Source: Tanypteryx hageni (Eukaryota; Arthropoda; Insecta; Odonata; Petaluridae). From it: 64,000 nt of DNA. The notes beneath the pieces are model-generated. The model saw nothing but the letters and a program-made list of their open reading frames with translations, ran no database searches and had not been told where the DNA came from. Shown one piece after another: positions 49,791 to 61,982 of this stretch. The stretch spans positions 189,879,144 through 189,943,143 of the forward strand of contig CM054112.1 of the NCBI GenBank assembly GCA_028673005.1, in the 5' to 3' direction. The position numbers and the translations under genes were made by a program. Position 1 is the first letter of the stretch; the number at the start of each line of letters is the position of its first letter.

Positions 49791-51600
49791 TACCCGAAGG
49801 CTGGGCGAACCTATATGCGCTAGAAATAAATGCGAAAGAGCGGGAAAATAGAGAAAGGAGATTAAGAGAGAGAAGAGGAGGAGAACCAAATGACTTCAGC
49901 GACGATCTTCCCTACACGCCCTTCTGCATCTACCCTCCTTCCCACTCATCTTGTCTTTCCAGCCAAATGAGATCGAATATTTTTTCGAGGGTATGGCAGG
50001 ATACATGACGCCTTTTTCGCGAGCAAACAAAAAATATGGGTTAGAGGTGGGCGTAATTTTGCCCTCGTTAATGGACGGGTGATATTCAGCACGTTCGGGG
50101 ACAAGTGGAGGAAGATTTTTCTCATTAATTCTGTATATAAGTAAGGAGTTTGGATCAGCCATATTATTCGCACCATCTGCTGTCAGAATCGATCGATAAG
50201 GAAGTTTTCATTCTTAGTTTCGATTTTATAGCGAAATTGGTGAAAATCTTTGATTTTAAATTTTCGTTAATTATTGCAAAAACTGATATCTCACAGTTGA
50301 AATCGCTTCTCTCAATTAAAACTAATAAGTAATTCCTGAACCCCCATTTAGATAGAACTATGACTCAAATATACTACACTTTGTTTAAGACATTTTTATA
50401 TTGTTTTAAATATCTATCGAGATATATGTGTATGTTTGTGTTTTATACTTGCGGAGAGAAGTTGAATTAGGAAATTACGCAATTTTGTTAAAGAAACGCA
50501 TACATAAATACATTTTAATTTACGTACGAGATGGAATAGAAATTTTTCGAGCGAAAATTAATTCAGGCAATGTACATCTATTCTCTAAAAAATTACCGCA
50601 ATAAAATGATGAAACAGTAGCTAAAGGCATTTTTCGAGTATTTTCTCTGGTGCGCTAAAACAGAATGAGAATTTTTCGCAATTTTGCGAGGCAATCCGTC
50701 AGCGCGGAGGTTAAAATGTAACCCTTCACGAAAAGGCTTATCCGCGATAAATCTTTCCATCTCACTTTTCAACGCAAAAAGACTCTTAAGGTGCGCGGAA
50801 CTGCGGAAACGTATACCACACGCCAGCACTTTCGAGGTCAGTAAACACTGGAATATAAAGATTTACGTGTTGGCGGAAATATTTTAAAACGAAAAAATGC
50901 GGACATTAAGGAGGTTTACATTAACCGGAAGGGAGAATGCTTTCCTTCCTCGTAAGTTTAAACTCATGGCGCGAAATGGGTTTTCAGAGAAACTCGAGAG
51001 GATTCGACTACCTCGCTTGAAAGTGCTCGAGAATCTCGAAGTCGTAAAGTAGTTTTTTAGATATACATGCGCAAGAAGAATCCAGGAGCGTATTTACAAT
51101 TGCTCGGCAGAGGATGACTCCCCGCAAAAACAATTCGAAGGGTCAAAAACTGGTAAAATCCTCTAGAGATTGAAAAAATTCCGCCCTGGAGTTAAATGGA
51201 ACGAAACAAAAGAAAGGAATTCGAAACCGCATTCGATTTAAGACCTCGGCGAAAGCCATTCGTTTAAAAATCCGGTAAACAGTTTGACGGAAGGTCGGAT
51301 CGACGTCATCCCGAAACGCCCTCGACATGAGAAAATACGATTCGAGAAAAACCTCGAGACGTTCTACACTACGGATATCCTTCACCATGACGTTCAGCGC
51401 CCTTTTCTAGGCAAAAATTTATTTCTTAATTATAACTTCGAAATCTTCTTCTCCCGCAAGAAAGAGAGAGAGGCGTCGTACGCTTATTATTTTTTCGGGG
51501 GAAAAATGAGAGAGGCGTAATAACAACCTCGGAAAAGGCGACAGGTTGTTTGCAACTCTCCGATAAGCGGATTAAAATCTGTAGGAAGAGGAAGATTATA
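49791..51600. other. Non-coding AT-rich DNA
   Basis: No gene, RNA or repeat family was recognised. Confidence 0.4.
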
Positions 51601-51604
51601 ACGC

Positions 51605-52120
51605 CAGCGCTTTCGTCGCGGATTTCGCTCTAGGTGAAGAGAGAAGAAGAAGAGAGAGAGGTCGGGTGAAAGGGACTAGGTGGAAAACGAGGAAGGAGGG
51701 AAGGAAGAGAGGCGGTGGAGAAGAACGCAATAGAATCCTCTCCCCAGAAGAGACGGGCAAGGAGAGAAGGAAGGAGAAAATCACCGGTGTTCATCAGAGA
51801 AAAAATGAAGTGGGAGGAAAGGAAAAGGAGGAAGAAATAGGGACGGAGGAGTGGGAACTTGAGAGGGGTGGACGCGCGCCCGTAAAAGAAATGAGAGACT
51901 TGGGAGAAAGGAAATGGGAGGAGGAGGATGGGTTAGGGAAATCACCGTCAACGTCATAGTAGTATAAAGAGAGGAGGTAGAGGCGGAGGAAGGAATAAAC
52001 GGGTTATATCGCCGAGGGGGAGCAATGAGGGGAGGGACGAGGTGTACAAATAAGAACACGACAAGCGTGGCGAAAGGTAAGAGATATGGGACAGTAAGAA
52101 AAAAGGGGACTGAAGAGAGA
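51605..52120. repeat. Polypurine block
   Basis: GA/GGA-rich on plus, with short artefactual frames on both strands. Confidence 0.65.
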
Positions 52121-52179
52121 ATTTTTTATGTTAGACTTGAAATTCTATAACTAGAACTTACAAATCTTGACCTTCTTAA

Positions 52180-52430
52180 CTAGATTTTTCGTTACACCTC
52201 ATAAAAGATTTTTTACCCTTGAAAAGCTAAGTTTCTCCAATAGTCATAAAAAATGTTGAAAACCAGGATGCTCATTTCGGCTACAAGGCAGCCGTCATGA
52301 TCCGCCAATAGTAAATTACAAAAAATCTTTTTAATGGATAACGAAGAACTTTGTTTTTCAATTTGATTTCAGTCATGAGGTGACCTCGATAATTCTTTCC
52401 TGAATTCGGTACTCCTTTTAAGCTTCATAA
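52180..52430 (+). repeat. Dispersed repeat, copy 2
   Basis: This is the same family as the reverse complement of 32190-32440, with landmarks GTTTCTCC, GTTGAAAA, CATTTCGGCT and TTTTTCAATTTGATTT in the same order. It is moderately diverged and no coding capacity was seen. Confidence 0.6.
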
Positions 52431-52599
52431 CTCTGATCTTTTGCTATTTTCTATCATTACCAAGGATAGATAATAATTAAAAAATAATATCGTAAATTTA
52501 CGTATATCTGTGACTAAATTAAGCACGAATATACGCGCGAAATATACCGAGAAGGAGATACATCAGCGGATGAATAGTAGTACAGATATACGAAGGAAG

Positions 52600-53480
52600 T
52601 TTTTCCCCGAGTGACGGAGAGAGAGAGAGTGGCTGAAATGCCAGAGTGCGGTGACGCAGAGGGTGAGAAGAGAGGGAGACATGGATGAAGGTAGAGAGGT
52701 GTGGGTGACATGGTTTTCAGAGAGAGACCCCTGCTGCTCCCTTGCGCTGCTACCGCTGCGCTGGGTGTAATAAGCGAAGGCCTGTTTGTGCGTGAGCGGG
52801 AGAGAGAGAGAGAGGAGAGTTGAGGAATCGTCTAGATGGGGACGGAGGAGGAAACGGAGGAATTTTTTCCCCTGCCGGAGAGAACGATGAAGGTCTCAGT
52901 CGCACGAGTTCCATGGGGAGCGTGCGATCGGGAATGTGTGTGAGATAGAATGGAGAGAGAGTAAGAGAAAGAGAGAGAAGGTGGGTGGGTTTGCAGATCG
53001 TTAGCGATGGGTTCCATTCGTGGGGTGGAGTGCGTGGCTGAGAGGGAAGAGAAGGGGGTGGAGAGAGAGAGGGAGGGAGGGAGGGAGGGAGAGGAAGGGG
53101 GAGGTTAAGGGGTAGGGAGGGGCACTGTGGTGAGGGGATGAGGGTTAGTGAGGTCGAGAGCAGGGGCGGATGGTGGTCGTCCACTTTGGAGATTATGGGG
53201 TGTTATCGCGGCCATTGCAAGCTCTAATCTTCCTTCCCATCCCACTTTCTCTCGACCTCCGTCTCTCTATCTCTCTCTCTCTCTCGCTCGCTCCTAAAAC
53301 ACTATTCTACTCGTTTATTCCACTCCTTCTCCACTCGCCCCCATTTACCTCAAAGGAAGAGGGTTAAGAAGAAGAGGAGAGAGAGAGGAAGTTTGACTGA
53401 GATCGGGATGAAAGATGAAAATCCCTCCCTCCACTCTTTCCCTCTTCTCTCTCTCTCTCTCGTTCATCTTCCACGCTCGT
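52600..53480. repeat. Purine block switching to pyrimidine, with a GGGA repeat
   Basis: It is purine-rich to about 53170 and then CT-rich at 53225-53290 and 53425-53480. GGGA repeated five times (53071-53090) is a quadruplex-type motif. Confidence 0.65.
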
Positions 53481-53499
53481 TCCCTTTTTCCGTTTTTTT

Positions 53500-56220
53500 T
53501 ATTAGCAGACATTTTCAGCCCCGCGTTGTTAATTAAACCGCGTTATCCTTTAATAAGGGAGGAAATTACGCTGGATACGCGGGTTATTATGCGAGGGTAA
53601 TTTTTGCAAGTTTTGACCAAATTCTCGCGCAAAAATCCTGAGGATATTAAATTTACTTATTAATCTAATAGATTACTTTTTTTGGATTTCGCGGAATGTA
53701 ATGACTCAATTTTATCGCGGCTGCATTTTTTTAATGGTGTGTTTTTGAAATGTTAAATTCGGCGAATCACGCAACGAGTTTAATTGCAGCGTTTTTTAAT
53801 GCAGAATAAAAATGGGCGGTTACCTCATTTATCGAATAAAAGTTTTGAAACTCGTCATTTTTATGAGATAAATGCTATTATTAAATATGTAGGTATTCTA
53901 GACGAAAAGAAAACGTGAAGCAAATCAAATTATTTCGGTTAAATATATGTTTTCCTCGAGCAACGTAAATAGGACTAATACGAAATAATTTTAAATATAA
54001 GCAAAATAGATTAGAATAGAAAAATAGATAAATAAAATAAATAAATAGATAAATAAATAAATAGATGTATCCGCTATTTTAATTATTCAGCTTATTTTTC
54101 TTTTAAATCTGGACAATTCTTCGAATAGAGTTAATTTCACCACAAAGAATTTTCCAATAGAGATTCTTCAAAGGCATAAAGGATAATGCTGACACCAATG
54201 AAACCCGGAGTCTAACATCGCGTGGAATTAAACCAACCGAAAGATAATGGAAAGAAGGAAATAACATAGACTAAATGCACCGGAACACAACGCTTCCAAA
54301 TATACAAAATCAGAAACTACTCCACGCCACTTTTTTCATTAAAGCATAGAGAAAGAGGCAGATATTTCCCTTTATTTGGGCGAGGTGGATGCTAGTAAGA
54401 CCCCTCTTACATCAAAACTCATTTGTAATTCGTAGCATAGTTCTAACACATAAATTTCAAATTAACACAAGTAACGAAAAAATGAATAGATACAATCATG
54501 CAGTCATAACAGGTAAGAATGAATGAATAAACATATCGAACAAAAGAAAAGATTGTGTATCTTTTCATCTTTGGTAAAAACCCACTTCTTGGAAAATACC
54601 CCGGAGAAGGAGGGGTGTGAAAACCCGCAAAACTCTACTTTAAGAGTCCAAATAAAACATCAGCTGTACAAATAAACATTATTAAATCAAGAAGTATGTC
54701 TGAAAATGCATGATTATAATAAAAAAGAGGTTAGATAAAAATATATTGGAGCTACGACAGTTAAAAGTAGAAAATAAAAACAAAAATTAATTTTAAAATA
54801 AATACGGATACAATTTTTCCTGCATCCGTTATCGACAAATTTGGCGACAATTTTTTATCAAATAATCATAATAAACAATCGATGTAATTACTTTTAAAAT
54901 ATAGTTATTTCACTTGAATTGATTTTCAGTGGAAAAAACTGCATCATGTTATGTGGTCATGAATCTCAAAATCATCCAAACCTAGGGCAGGAATAGCAAT
55001 TTGTCACGTGAATATTTTAAAGTCAAAACAACAAAATGAGTTCCCAGACATTGAAATCGATTTGGGCGATAAAAACTGCTGTGACATGGAAAGTGTCGTT
55101 ATAATCTAATAAGTATAATTGGCTTAATTGATGCATACAAATGTTCAGTTGAAGAGAAAGCAAAATGTACATATAGATATTTAAGGTAGGAAGAATTTAA
55201 CGATTATATTTTGGTCGAAATTAAAGAATTTTTATCGTAGTTTTCTTGTACTTTTCTGTGATATCTTTCCCATTTTAATGAAAAAACAAATTTCTCTGTC
55301 AATGACAGGGAACGAATACATACATTCCTATCAAATTAAATATTGTAGGCAATGGAAATCACCGATTTCATGGGAATTCGTTGGATATTAGCCAAGATCG
55401 TATTTAATTGATAAGATATACATGCCCTATATTTGTAACACTATTTGACGCTTTTGTTTCGAGTTAATTATTCGAGTGTAAACTACTTAAAAATACAATT
55501 TGAAAATATCGATCCAAATATGACGCCATTAATACCCGTTAAAAGCAATAAATCAATGCTATCGTATCATATGTATATGGTATCAATTCCCATTTAAAAG
55601 CATTGAGCTTGTCACTATGGTTATTAGCATTTGGTATTGTTGAAAAGAGGAATAAAGAGCCTTTTTATGTGATTAAAATCAGTTATCTAAGCTAATTCTG
55701 CATGAATTTTAATTCTGCTTTCAGAAATAAGCAACTCCATTCTTTTGTCTATACACCAGTTTTTGTCCTGAGCTCGTATCTTAAATTTAAGTAATTTAAA
55801 AAATCATTTTTATACTGGCTTGCACAGAAACCCATGCTACTCTTATGACCTATTGAAATTGAACAATGGGGTCAAAAATAACCTCATAAAAAACATTAGA
55901 TTGACCAAACCTTTACCATTCACTACGTTAGAATGTAAGGAAGAATCGTACCAAATTTGGTTGTTCCAGCTTTTATCGTTTAGGAGGAGTTCCATGAACA
56001 AACAAACACACAACCCACCAAACATCTAAACATCCAAACAAACTCTTCAAAATATATAATAAATAAACATAAACAAAATTATGTACGAGAGAACAAGAAA
56101 ATAAACACATACCTATTTTAAAATGTGGTACTTTTTGTGCAATCGAGAATTGTTGACTTGCCAACCTATAAAAAAGAATTTACGATATGTGACGTGTATC
56201 GGATATAAGAATATGTGTGC
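53500..56220. other. AT-rich non-coding region with a TAAA/TAGA microsatellite
   Basis: A degenerate (AAAT/AGAT)n tract lies at ~54000-54066. No gene was recognised. Confidence 0.4.
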
Positions 56221-56229
56221 TGTTTATAT

Positions 56230-57440
56230 CCTTGTGTGAGTAATGAGAAAGAAATTGGGGAAAAGGAGATAGTGATAGAGAATGTGGGAAGAAAAGGCGC
56301 AGTATAAGATTACATTCCATTCCATCACTTTGAGACTATGTCACATAAGACACCTGCTAGGACGACCTTCTATTTCTCCCCCATTTATTGTGATTTAGTC
56401 TCTAGGAACGTAACCGAAAAGAGAGGAGTAGAGAGAGAGAGGGAGAGAGAAAAGGAGCTCTAGGCTTTTTTAAAAAGTGTGGAAAACTTTTGGAATTTCT
56501 GAATAAAGGGCAGATGAAAGGGTGAAGACGACGTGGGAGGAGTAAGATGAGCACTAGGAGTTGAAGAGAGGGGAAGGAGAGAGATGGGGAGGGAAAGATG
56601 ATGTGATGAGGAAAGAAGATGGGAGGAGGAAGAGAAGAGGAGAATGGGGAAGTGGGTTGAGGTTTTTGAGCGGGAAAGGAGTGGGAGAGGGAGTGAACCA
56701 CGGAGCGTCGCAAACGTCAAGAGAAAGATCAAGCGAGTGGGAGAAGGAAAAGCGGTATATAGCGGGTAAGAAAGGAAGGGAGGATCTCGAAGGTGGGTGG
56801 ACAGAGAACTGAGCGCGCGAAAAGGGGAGGGAAAAAATGGTAGTTTTTCAAAAAAAAAGAAGGACAAAGAGAGAGATGAGAGATGGGGATAATAGCGGCA
56901 AGAAGACAGACGCAAAAACAGGAGGCGTAGGGGGAATAAAAAAAGTGTGCGGGGAAAGATGATTTTTAGAGGTTGGACGGGATTGGGACGAGTTAGCTAA
57001 AAGAGAAAAAAATGGGGAATGAGGTTGAAGGGATTTGTAATTAGCCGATGGGATGAGACAGTTACGGGTGGAACAAAAGGAGCGACAAACTAATGAGCGG
57101 GAAGAATAGGAAGAGGGGAAAGTGATGAGAGGGAGAGAGAGAAGAAGAGAAGCAAGGGAAAGGTTAGAGAGAGAGAGGAGAATAGAGTAAAGGTGAGAAA
57201 GGCTAGAGGAGTAGGGAACGTGGGTGGAGAAGATGGAAATTAAGATCTCTCACCAAAGGATACGGGAAAAGGAGCCGAGGGATAGGTAATAGTGGGAAGG
57301 GAGGGGGGAAATGTGGATTGGAATGGGAGTTAGGGATGAGCGCTGAGATGATGAAGGGGAGGAGTGTTGGAGCCTCCGGGCGGTCGTGGAAAAGGGCTAT
57401 TTTATGGTGGGATGAAGCGGAGGGAAAGAAACTGAAGTGT
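56230..57440. repeat. 1.2-kb polypurine block
   Basis: GA/GGGA/GAAA-rich on plus. The minus-strand frames at 56402-56915 are low-complexity artefacts. Confidence 0.75.
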
Positions 57441-57444
57441 TTGG

Positions 57445-58800
57445 AGATTTGGTTGCGTCAGCTTCTAGTTTTGCATTTTTTAGCAAGCAAAAATATGGCT
57501 CTCGGTTTTAAAAAAATAAGACCAGGAGATTTCTCGTTTGGACTCGATGCTTTGCCAGGAGTGTCCTTCGATTAATAACCTACAAAGAGAGACGTTTTTT
57601 CCCGCTGAAGTTGACACAATTTGTTTTCCATAGCGCCGCGACGTTTTTGATACAGAGTATCAGATGCTTTCTGCGTTTATTCAATGAAAATGTCCTGGTT
57701 CTGGCCATTATATTAACATTATTTATGATTTGATGGATGATAATTCATTTTTAGTAAATGTCTCCAGAGATCACATGACGTTCCTCGAAAAGAGTTCTTC
57801 ATTTACTCTGCTAATTTTTTCAATCATGTACATATATTCTTTTATAATCCCACAAAATGTTGGTTATGTAAGTACTACATATAACATGTAAAAAGTACTA
57901 GTAAATAATATATCAGTAAGGGATTTGAAAAATAATCAAGAACCGTAAATGATCATTCTTATAAGTATCAAATACAGCTTTGAACAGAAACAAAATTATG
58001 AATGTCCATCAGCAACTTCTAATATTCCAAAATATCAATAGGGATCAATAACAATCAACGCATTTTATGAGGTGTCACTCTGAATTTAATTGTTCATGAA
58101 TCTGTAATGAAGATCAACAAATTATTGATTGCAACCGCTTACTAGGAATATGACACCGTTCAGTTTTGGATTAGAACTGAGTACGGTATTAGTAACACCG
58201 CCAAGGAAAGAGAGCTGTGAAAGCGAACGCGTTGTAATTAAACAGGAATTCGTAAATACTTCTCGCCGCAGAGACTAATGCTAAAACTTTTCAATGAAAT
58301 AATCCCTTAATACTGCCTTTAAAAGGGAAACGCTGGTTACTCTTAGGATAAACACACCAATCGGCTTTTTAAAGAAATAAGTTAAAATAGATCGCCGCTT
58401 AATCTCTCTATTTAAATCGCATAACAGGCCAATTATTAGAGGAATAGAAAGTTGCAACCTCTCTTCTCGACCGAGATTAAAAAGTTTGCCCATTTACCGG
58501 GTTTATATTCCTCTCTAATCTGCCGCGCCGCCATTACCTCCTCAGCCGTCTCCACGGCATCCCTGATGACAATACCTGAAAACAAAAGGAAATCTTTCGA
58601 CTACGCCGAAATAGCGACTCGTCGACCGTGATTAAAATTACCTAAAAAAATGAAACCTTTAACCGCCTGTATTTTCTCCTCCTCCTCGCGATCTCTCCAT
58701 TTTTTCCGATCGATTTGTCCGGCCTCAGGGAGCGGAGTGGATAAAACTTTAGGAGGAAGAGGCATTCCTGGTGACGTAAAATGGCGGGCGATTAATCAGT
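57445..58800. other. AT-rich interval, nothing recognised
   Basis: No coding or structural RNA signal could be supported. 58190-58800 is richer in CpG than its surroundings. Confidence 0.4.
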
Positions 58801-59860
58801 ACTCGACCGAGTGAGGAAAAAAAGAGACAGCAAGGGAGGTAGAGAGAATGAAAGTATAGAAAATATCGACCGTCGAGGAAGGGAAAGTGGGATAGAGAGA
58901 GACTGAGGATGAATTAATAGTAGCACGAGGTGGGGAGTTAGGGTGCGTCGGTTGAGAGTGGGGGGGGGGGGGCGGCGGTTAAATCGAGGAGAGGTGGACG
59001 GAAGGGATGTGGAGTGTATAATAGGAGCGAGTAAAGAGGATATTAGAGAGGGAGGAATCCAGAAGAAGAGGGAGGAGCGGGAGAAGAGTATTTTGCGTCG
59101 TGCGGAAGCACAAAAGGACGGCTATGGAAAGTAGAAGAGGAACATGCTGATTAAGGCCCATTTTTTTCTTCCTCTTTTTTTCACGAAACCTTCGTTTCTT
59201 TATCGAATCCGGGGGCGTCATCAATTCCTTAAACCCTTCCCATATTCCCTCCTACCACCCACCTTTTCTCCTCCATCCTTACCTCCGAGGAATCAAGCCG
59301 AAGCGCAAATTCAATCCGTGGATGGAAGTGATTAAATCGCCCTCCTCGTTTTTCTCTCTCTCCTTGCCGCCCTCGCACCTCTGATTCCTTCCCACAGTTC
59401 TCCGTCTCTCTCTCTTCTCTCTTTCTACGTATACATATGTCCCTCTCTTTTTCTCATCCACCTTCTCTCTCCATTCCTCCTAGAGCCCCTTTCCCTCTAT
59501 ATAATTTTCCCATATAAACGCATCCTGTGCCATAGCTCCGAAAAGCGTTTCCCTGGATATCGTCGAGTTGTCCGCGTGTATGTATTCATCCACGAGACCA
59601 TTCCCGTTTAATGGAGCAAAACGCCGAGGGAATACTTCCTCTACGCGGGGTGTCCTCCCATTTGTAACGCTCTCCCTCCTCTCTCTCTCTCATTCCCGAT
59701 CCTCCGGGTCTCCCGAGTCTTCCACCTCTTTCCTCTGCTTTCCTCCGATACCCCTTTTGTCTCTACCGACCCACCTGCTTCCTTCGCGTCACCCTCTCTT
59801 AACCGCTCCTCCCTTAACGGTTTAATAAGCCTCCTATACTCAACCCCTCTTCCTCTTCAG
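58800..59860. repeat. Polypurine then polypyrimidine block with a G13 run
   Basis: The purine-rich part is 58800-59135, with an uninterrupted run of 13 G at 58960-58972. From ~59160 to 59860 the plus strand is CT-rich, so the strand bias flips at about 59140-59160. Confidence 0.65.
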
Positions 59861-60696
59861 TGGAAATAGTATAACAGTCCTCGCAGAAAAATAAAATATG
59901 CGAGGGAAGGGAGATTACGGGAGGGACGGGAAAATGCCTAAATAAAACCGTTGACAGAAGCAAAAAATTAGGAATAGGGTAATCCAGGAGATGTATGGAT
60001 GGAAGGTCCACGTCCCCCGTGACGGTAAATCACGAGGATTTCTGTTCCGAGTTGGGTTTTTGGGGGAGGGGAGGGTCGGATTAGGGATTTTGTCAAATAA
60101 ATCATAAAGATAATTCACACTGCCATGAAACTGCTGAGTTAACTACGACAAAATTTCATCTGCAAACCAATCGCCGTCATCGACAATTCAGAGATGTTTG
60201 ATTTGTTGTTAAAACCAAAGAACGCCGAATTTGACTATTTTGTAGCTGTAATGTGATATTGGTTTAGTCGCCCAAATCGTGGCTAAAGAATTTGATCCAG
60301 AGTATCTATTGTAGTCATGAAGCTACTGAGTAAGCTGTGTATGCATTTCAAATTTAAACGAAAGTCCTTAATGACGTCTGATAAGGGAAGTAGGGTTTTC
60401 AAAAGAAGGTAGGGATTTGTTTAAAAATTTCAGAAAATGTCAGACGAGAAAAAGATTTTACTTAGTGGCGTAATTTCTTTCTAAAATGAAATCATACGCT
60501 GAAACTACGAAGTTATACAGGCAAAATTTCTTCGATGTCCTACTATGTGCACATTGCAAATAAGAGCTGGCCATTATCAGTATTTGTAGTACAGAATAAC
60601 CCCGATTATCCGTGAGCAGATTATCCGTGCGGCGGATTAACTGGGCGATCGGACGCTATGAAGGAAGTTTGAATTTACCCGCTTATGTAAACAAGA

Positions 60697-60735
60697 TTGG
60701 AAAGTGTACTCCATGTCGGAGTACACAGTTTCCAA
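60697..60735. repeat. 16-bp hairpin with a 2-nt bulge inside the pogo-like element
   Basis: The arms are TTGGAAAGTGTACTCC (60697-60712) and GGAGTACAC-ag-TTTCCAA (60718-60735) around loop ATGTC. They are fully complementary except for the AG bulge. Confidence 0.8.
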
Positions 60736-60821
60736 ATGCGTTCTTTGAGATTTCACAATGTTCTCAATATTTTTCGCACATATGAGAATTTAACGAGAAG
60801 CAAGCGAGGTACGCTGTAAAA

Positions 60822-61406
60822 TACATGTAGGTCTTCATGTAAAGCAGTCGTAATTATTATCCGATTTTAACCAAAAGTGGAATCGGTCAATTAATTTTAA
60901 CAAAATTCCCCAATACCAAATTTCATCACAATACGTCAAGCGATTTCTGAGTTCAAACAAAGGAATATTGTCAACTACTTGTAGGTCTTCAATTAAAGTG
61001 GTCGTAATGGTTGCCCAATTTTAACCAGAATTTAATCGATCGACCAATTTTAGTAAAACTTCACAATACGAAATTTTTTTAAAATACGTCAAGCGGTTCC
61101 CGAGTTGAAAAAGGAACATTGTAAACTACATGTATTTCTTCATGTAAAGTGGTCGTAATTGTTGTCCGATTTTAGCCAAAATTGGAATCGGTGGACCAAT
61201 TTTAGCAAAACTCCCCAATACCAAATTTCATCAAAATACGACCAGCGGTTCCCGAGTTGATACAAAGGAACATTGTAGGTCTTCATGTAGAGTGGTCATC
61301 ATTGTTGTCCTATTTTGACCAAAATTGAAATCAGTCCATCAATTTTAGCAAAACTCCCAAATACCAAATTTCATCGTGATACGTCCAGAGGTTTCCGAGT
61401 TTTAAA
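60822..61406. repeat. Tandem repeat, ~145-155 bp x 4
   Basis: Units start near 60822, 60975, 61128 and 61273. Each contains TGTAGGTCTTCATGTA (or a variant), GTGGTCGTAATTGTTG, TTTTARCCAAAAT, CCAATTTTAGCAAAACT, CCAATACCAAATTTCATC, ATACG.C.AGCGGTTCCCGAG and AAAGGAACATTG. They have diverged by substitutions and small indels. The last unit runs into GGACGGACGGACGG and CCCCTATATGCGTTC. Confidence 0.8.
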
Positions 61407-61982
61407 ATGTGGACGGACGGACGGAAACGAACTCCCCTATATGCGTTCACTTCGTGCAAAGAACGCATAAAAAAGAAGAAGGCACGGACTTCGCTTCTTT
61501 ATTAAACATCAAGCAAGAGTTGTTTTAGCCAGAGAGACAAAGTTGGCAAAGTTCTTGTCAAAAAATATAATGTGATCCGATTTATCTACCATTTTTTACT
61601 TGAAGCAAAGTTTTCCCTTTTGTTTTAGAGAGATTCTTATAAACCAAGGACCAGCGATGTAAAATTATTCTAAGACTGAATTAATATCTTAGTAGCATTT
61701 TTATCTTTCCCTCCTATCTTCTCTGTGCACTCATAACGATGATATGTTGGTCAGACTGACTAGTCATTGTCAAAAACAAATTTTATTTTTTTGCTCATTA
61801 ATTACAGTTTTTAGTTTCATTGACGGATTGTTATTCATGATATGTGATCTGTATTTACCTGAATAGCTTTATACAATATTTAACAGATATTATACCAAAT
61901 TTTTCCTTTAAAAATTCGGATTCTTCAAATATCCGTGCCAACCCAAGTCCCAATTAACACAGAAAATCGGGTTTTTACTGTA

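Larger units (their letters stand above)
60590..61982. mobile_element. pogo/Tigger-like non-autonomous element (1.39 kb)
   Basis: The left end TACAGAATAACCCCGATTAT (60590-60609) and the right end, read as reverse complement, TACAGTAAAAACCCGATTTT (61963-61982) align over 25 bp with about 5 differences. The ends begin with TA, as expected for a TA target. The terminal text with GATTATCCGTG resembles pogo/Tigger ends. No transposase frame survives. Inside are a strong hairpin (60697-60735), a four-unit tandem repeat (60822-61406) and a GGACGGACGGACGG run (61412-61425). Confidence 0.6.

Noticed and set aside
49215..49889. 224-codon open frame on minus
   Set aside because: Same artefact: it is the CT strand of a GA-rich block that contains a 28-bp minisatellite.
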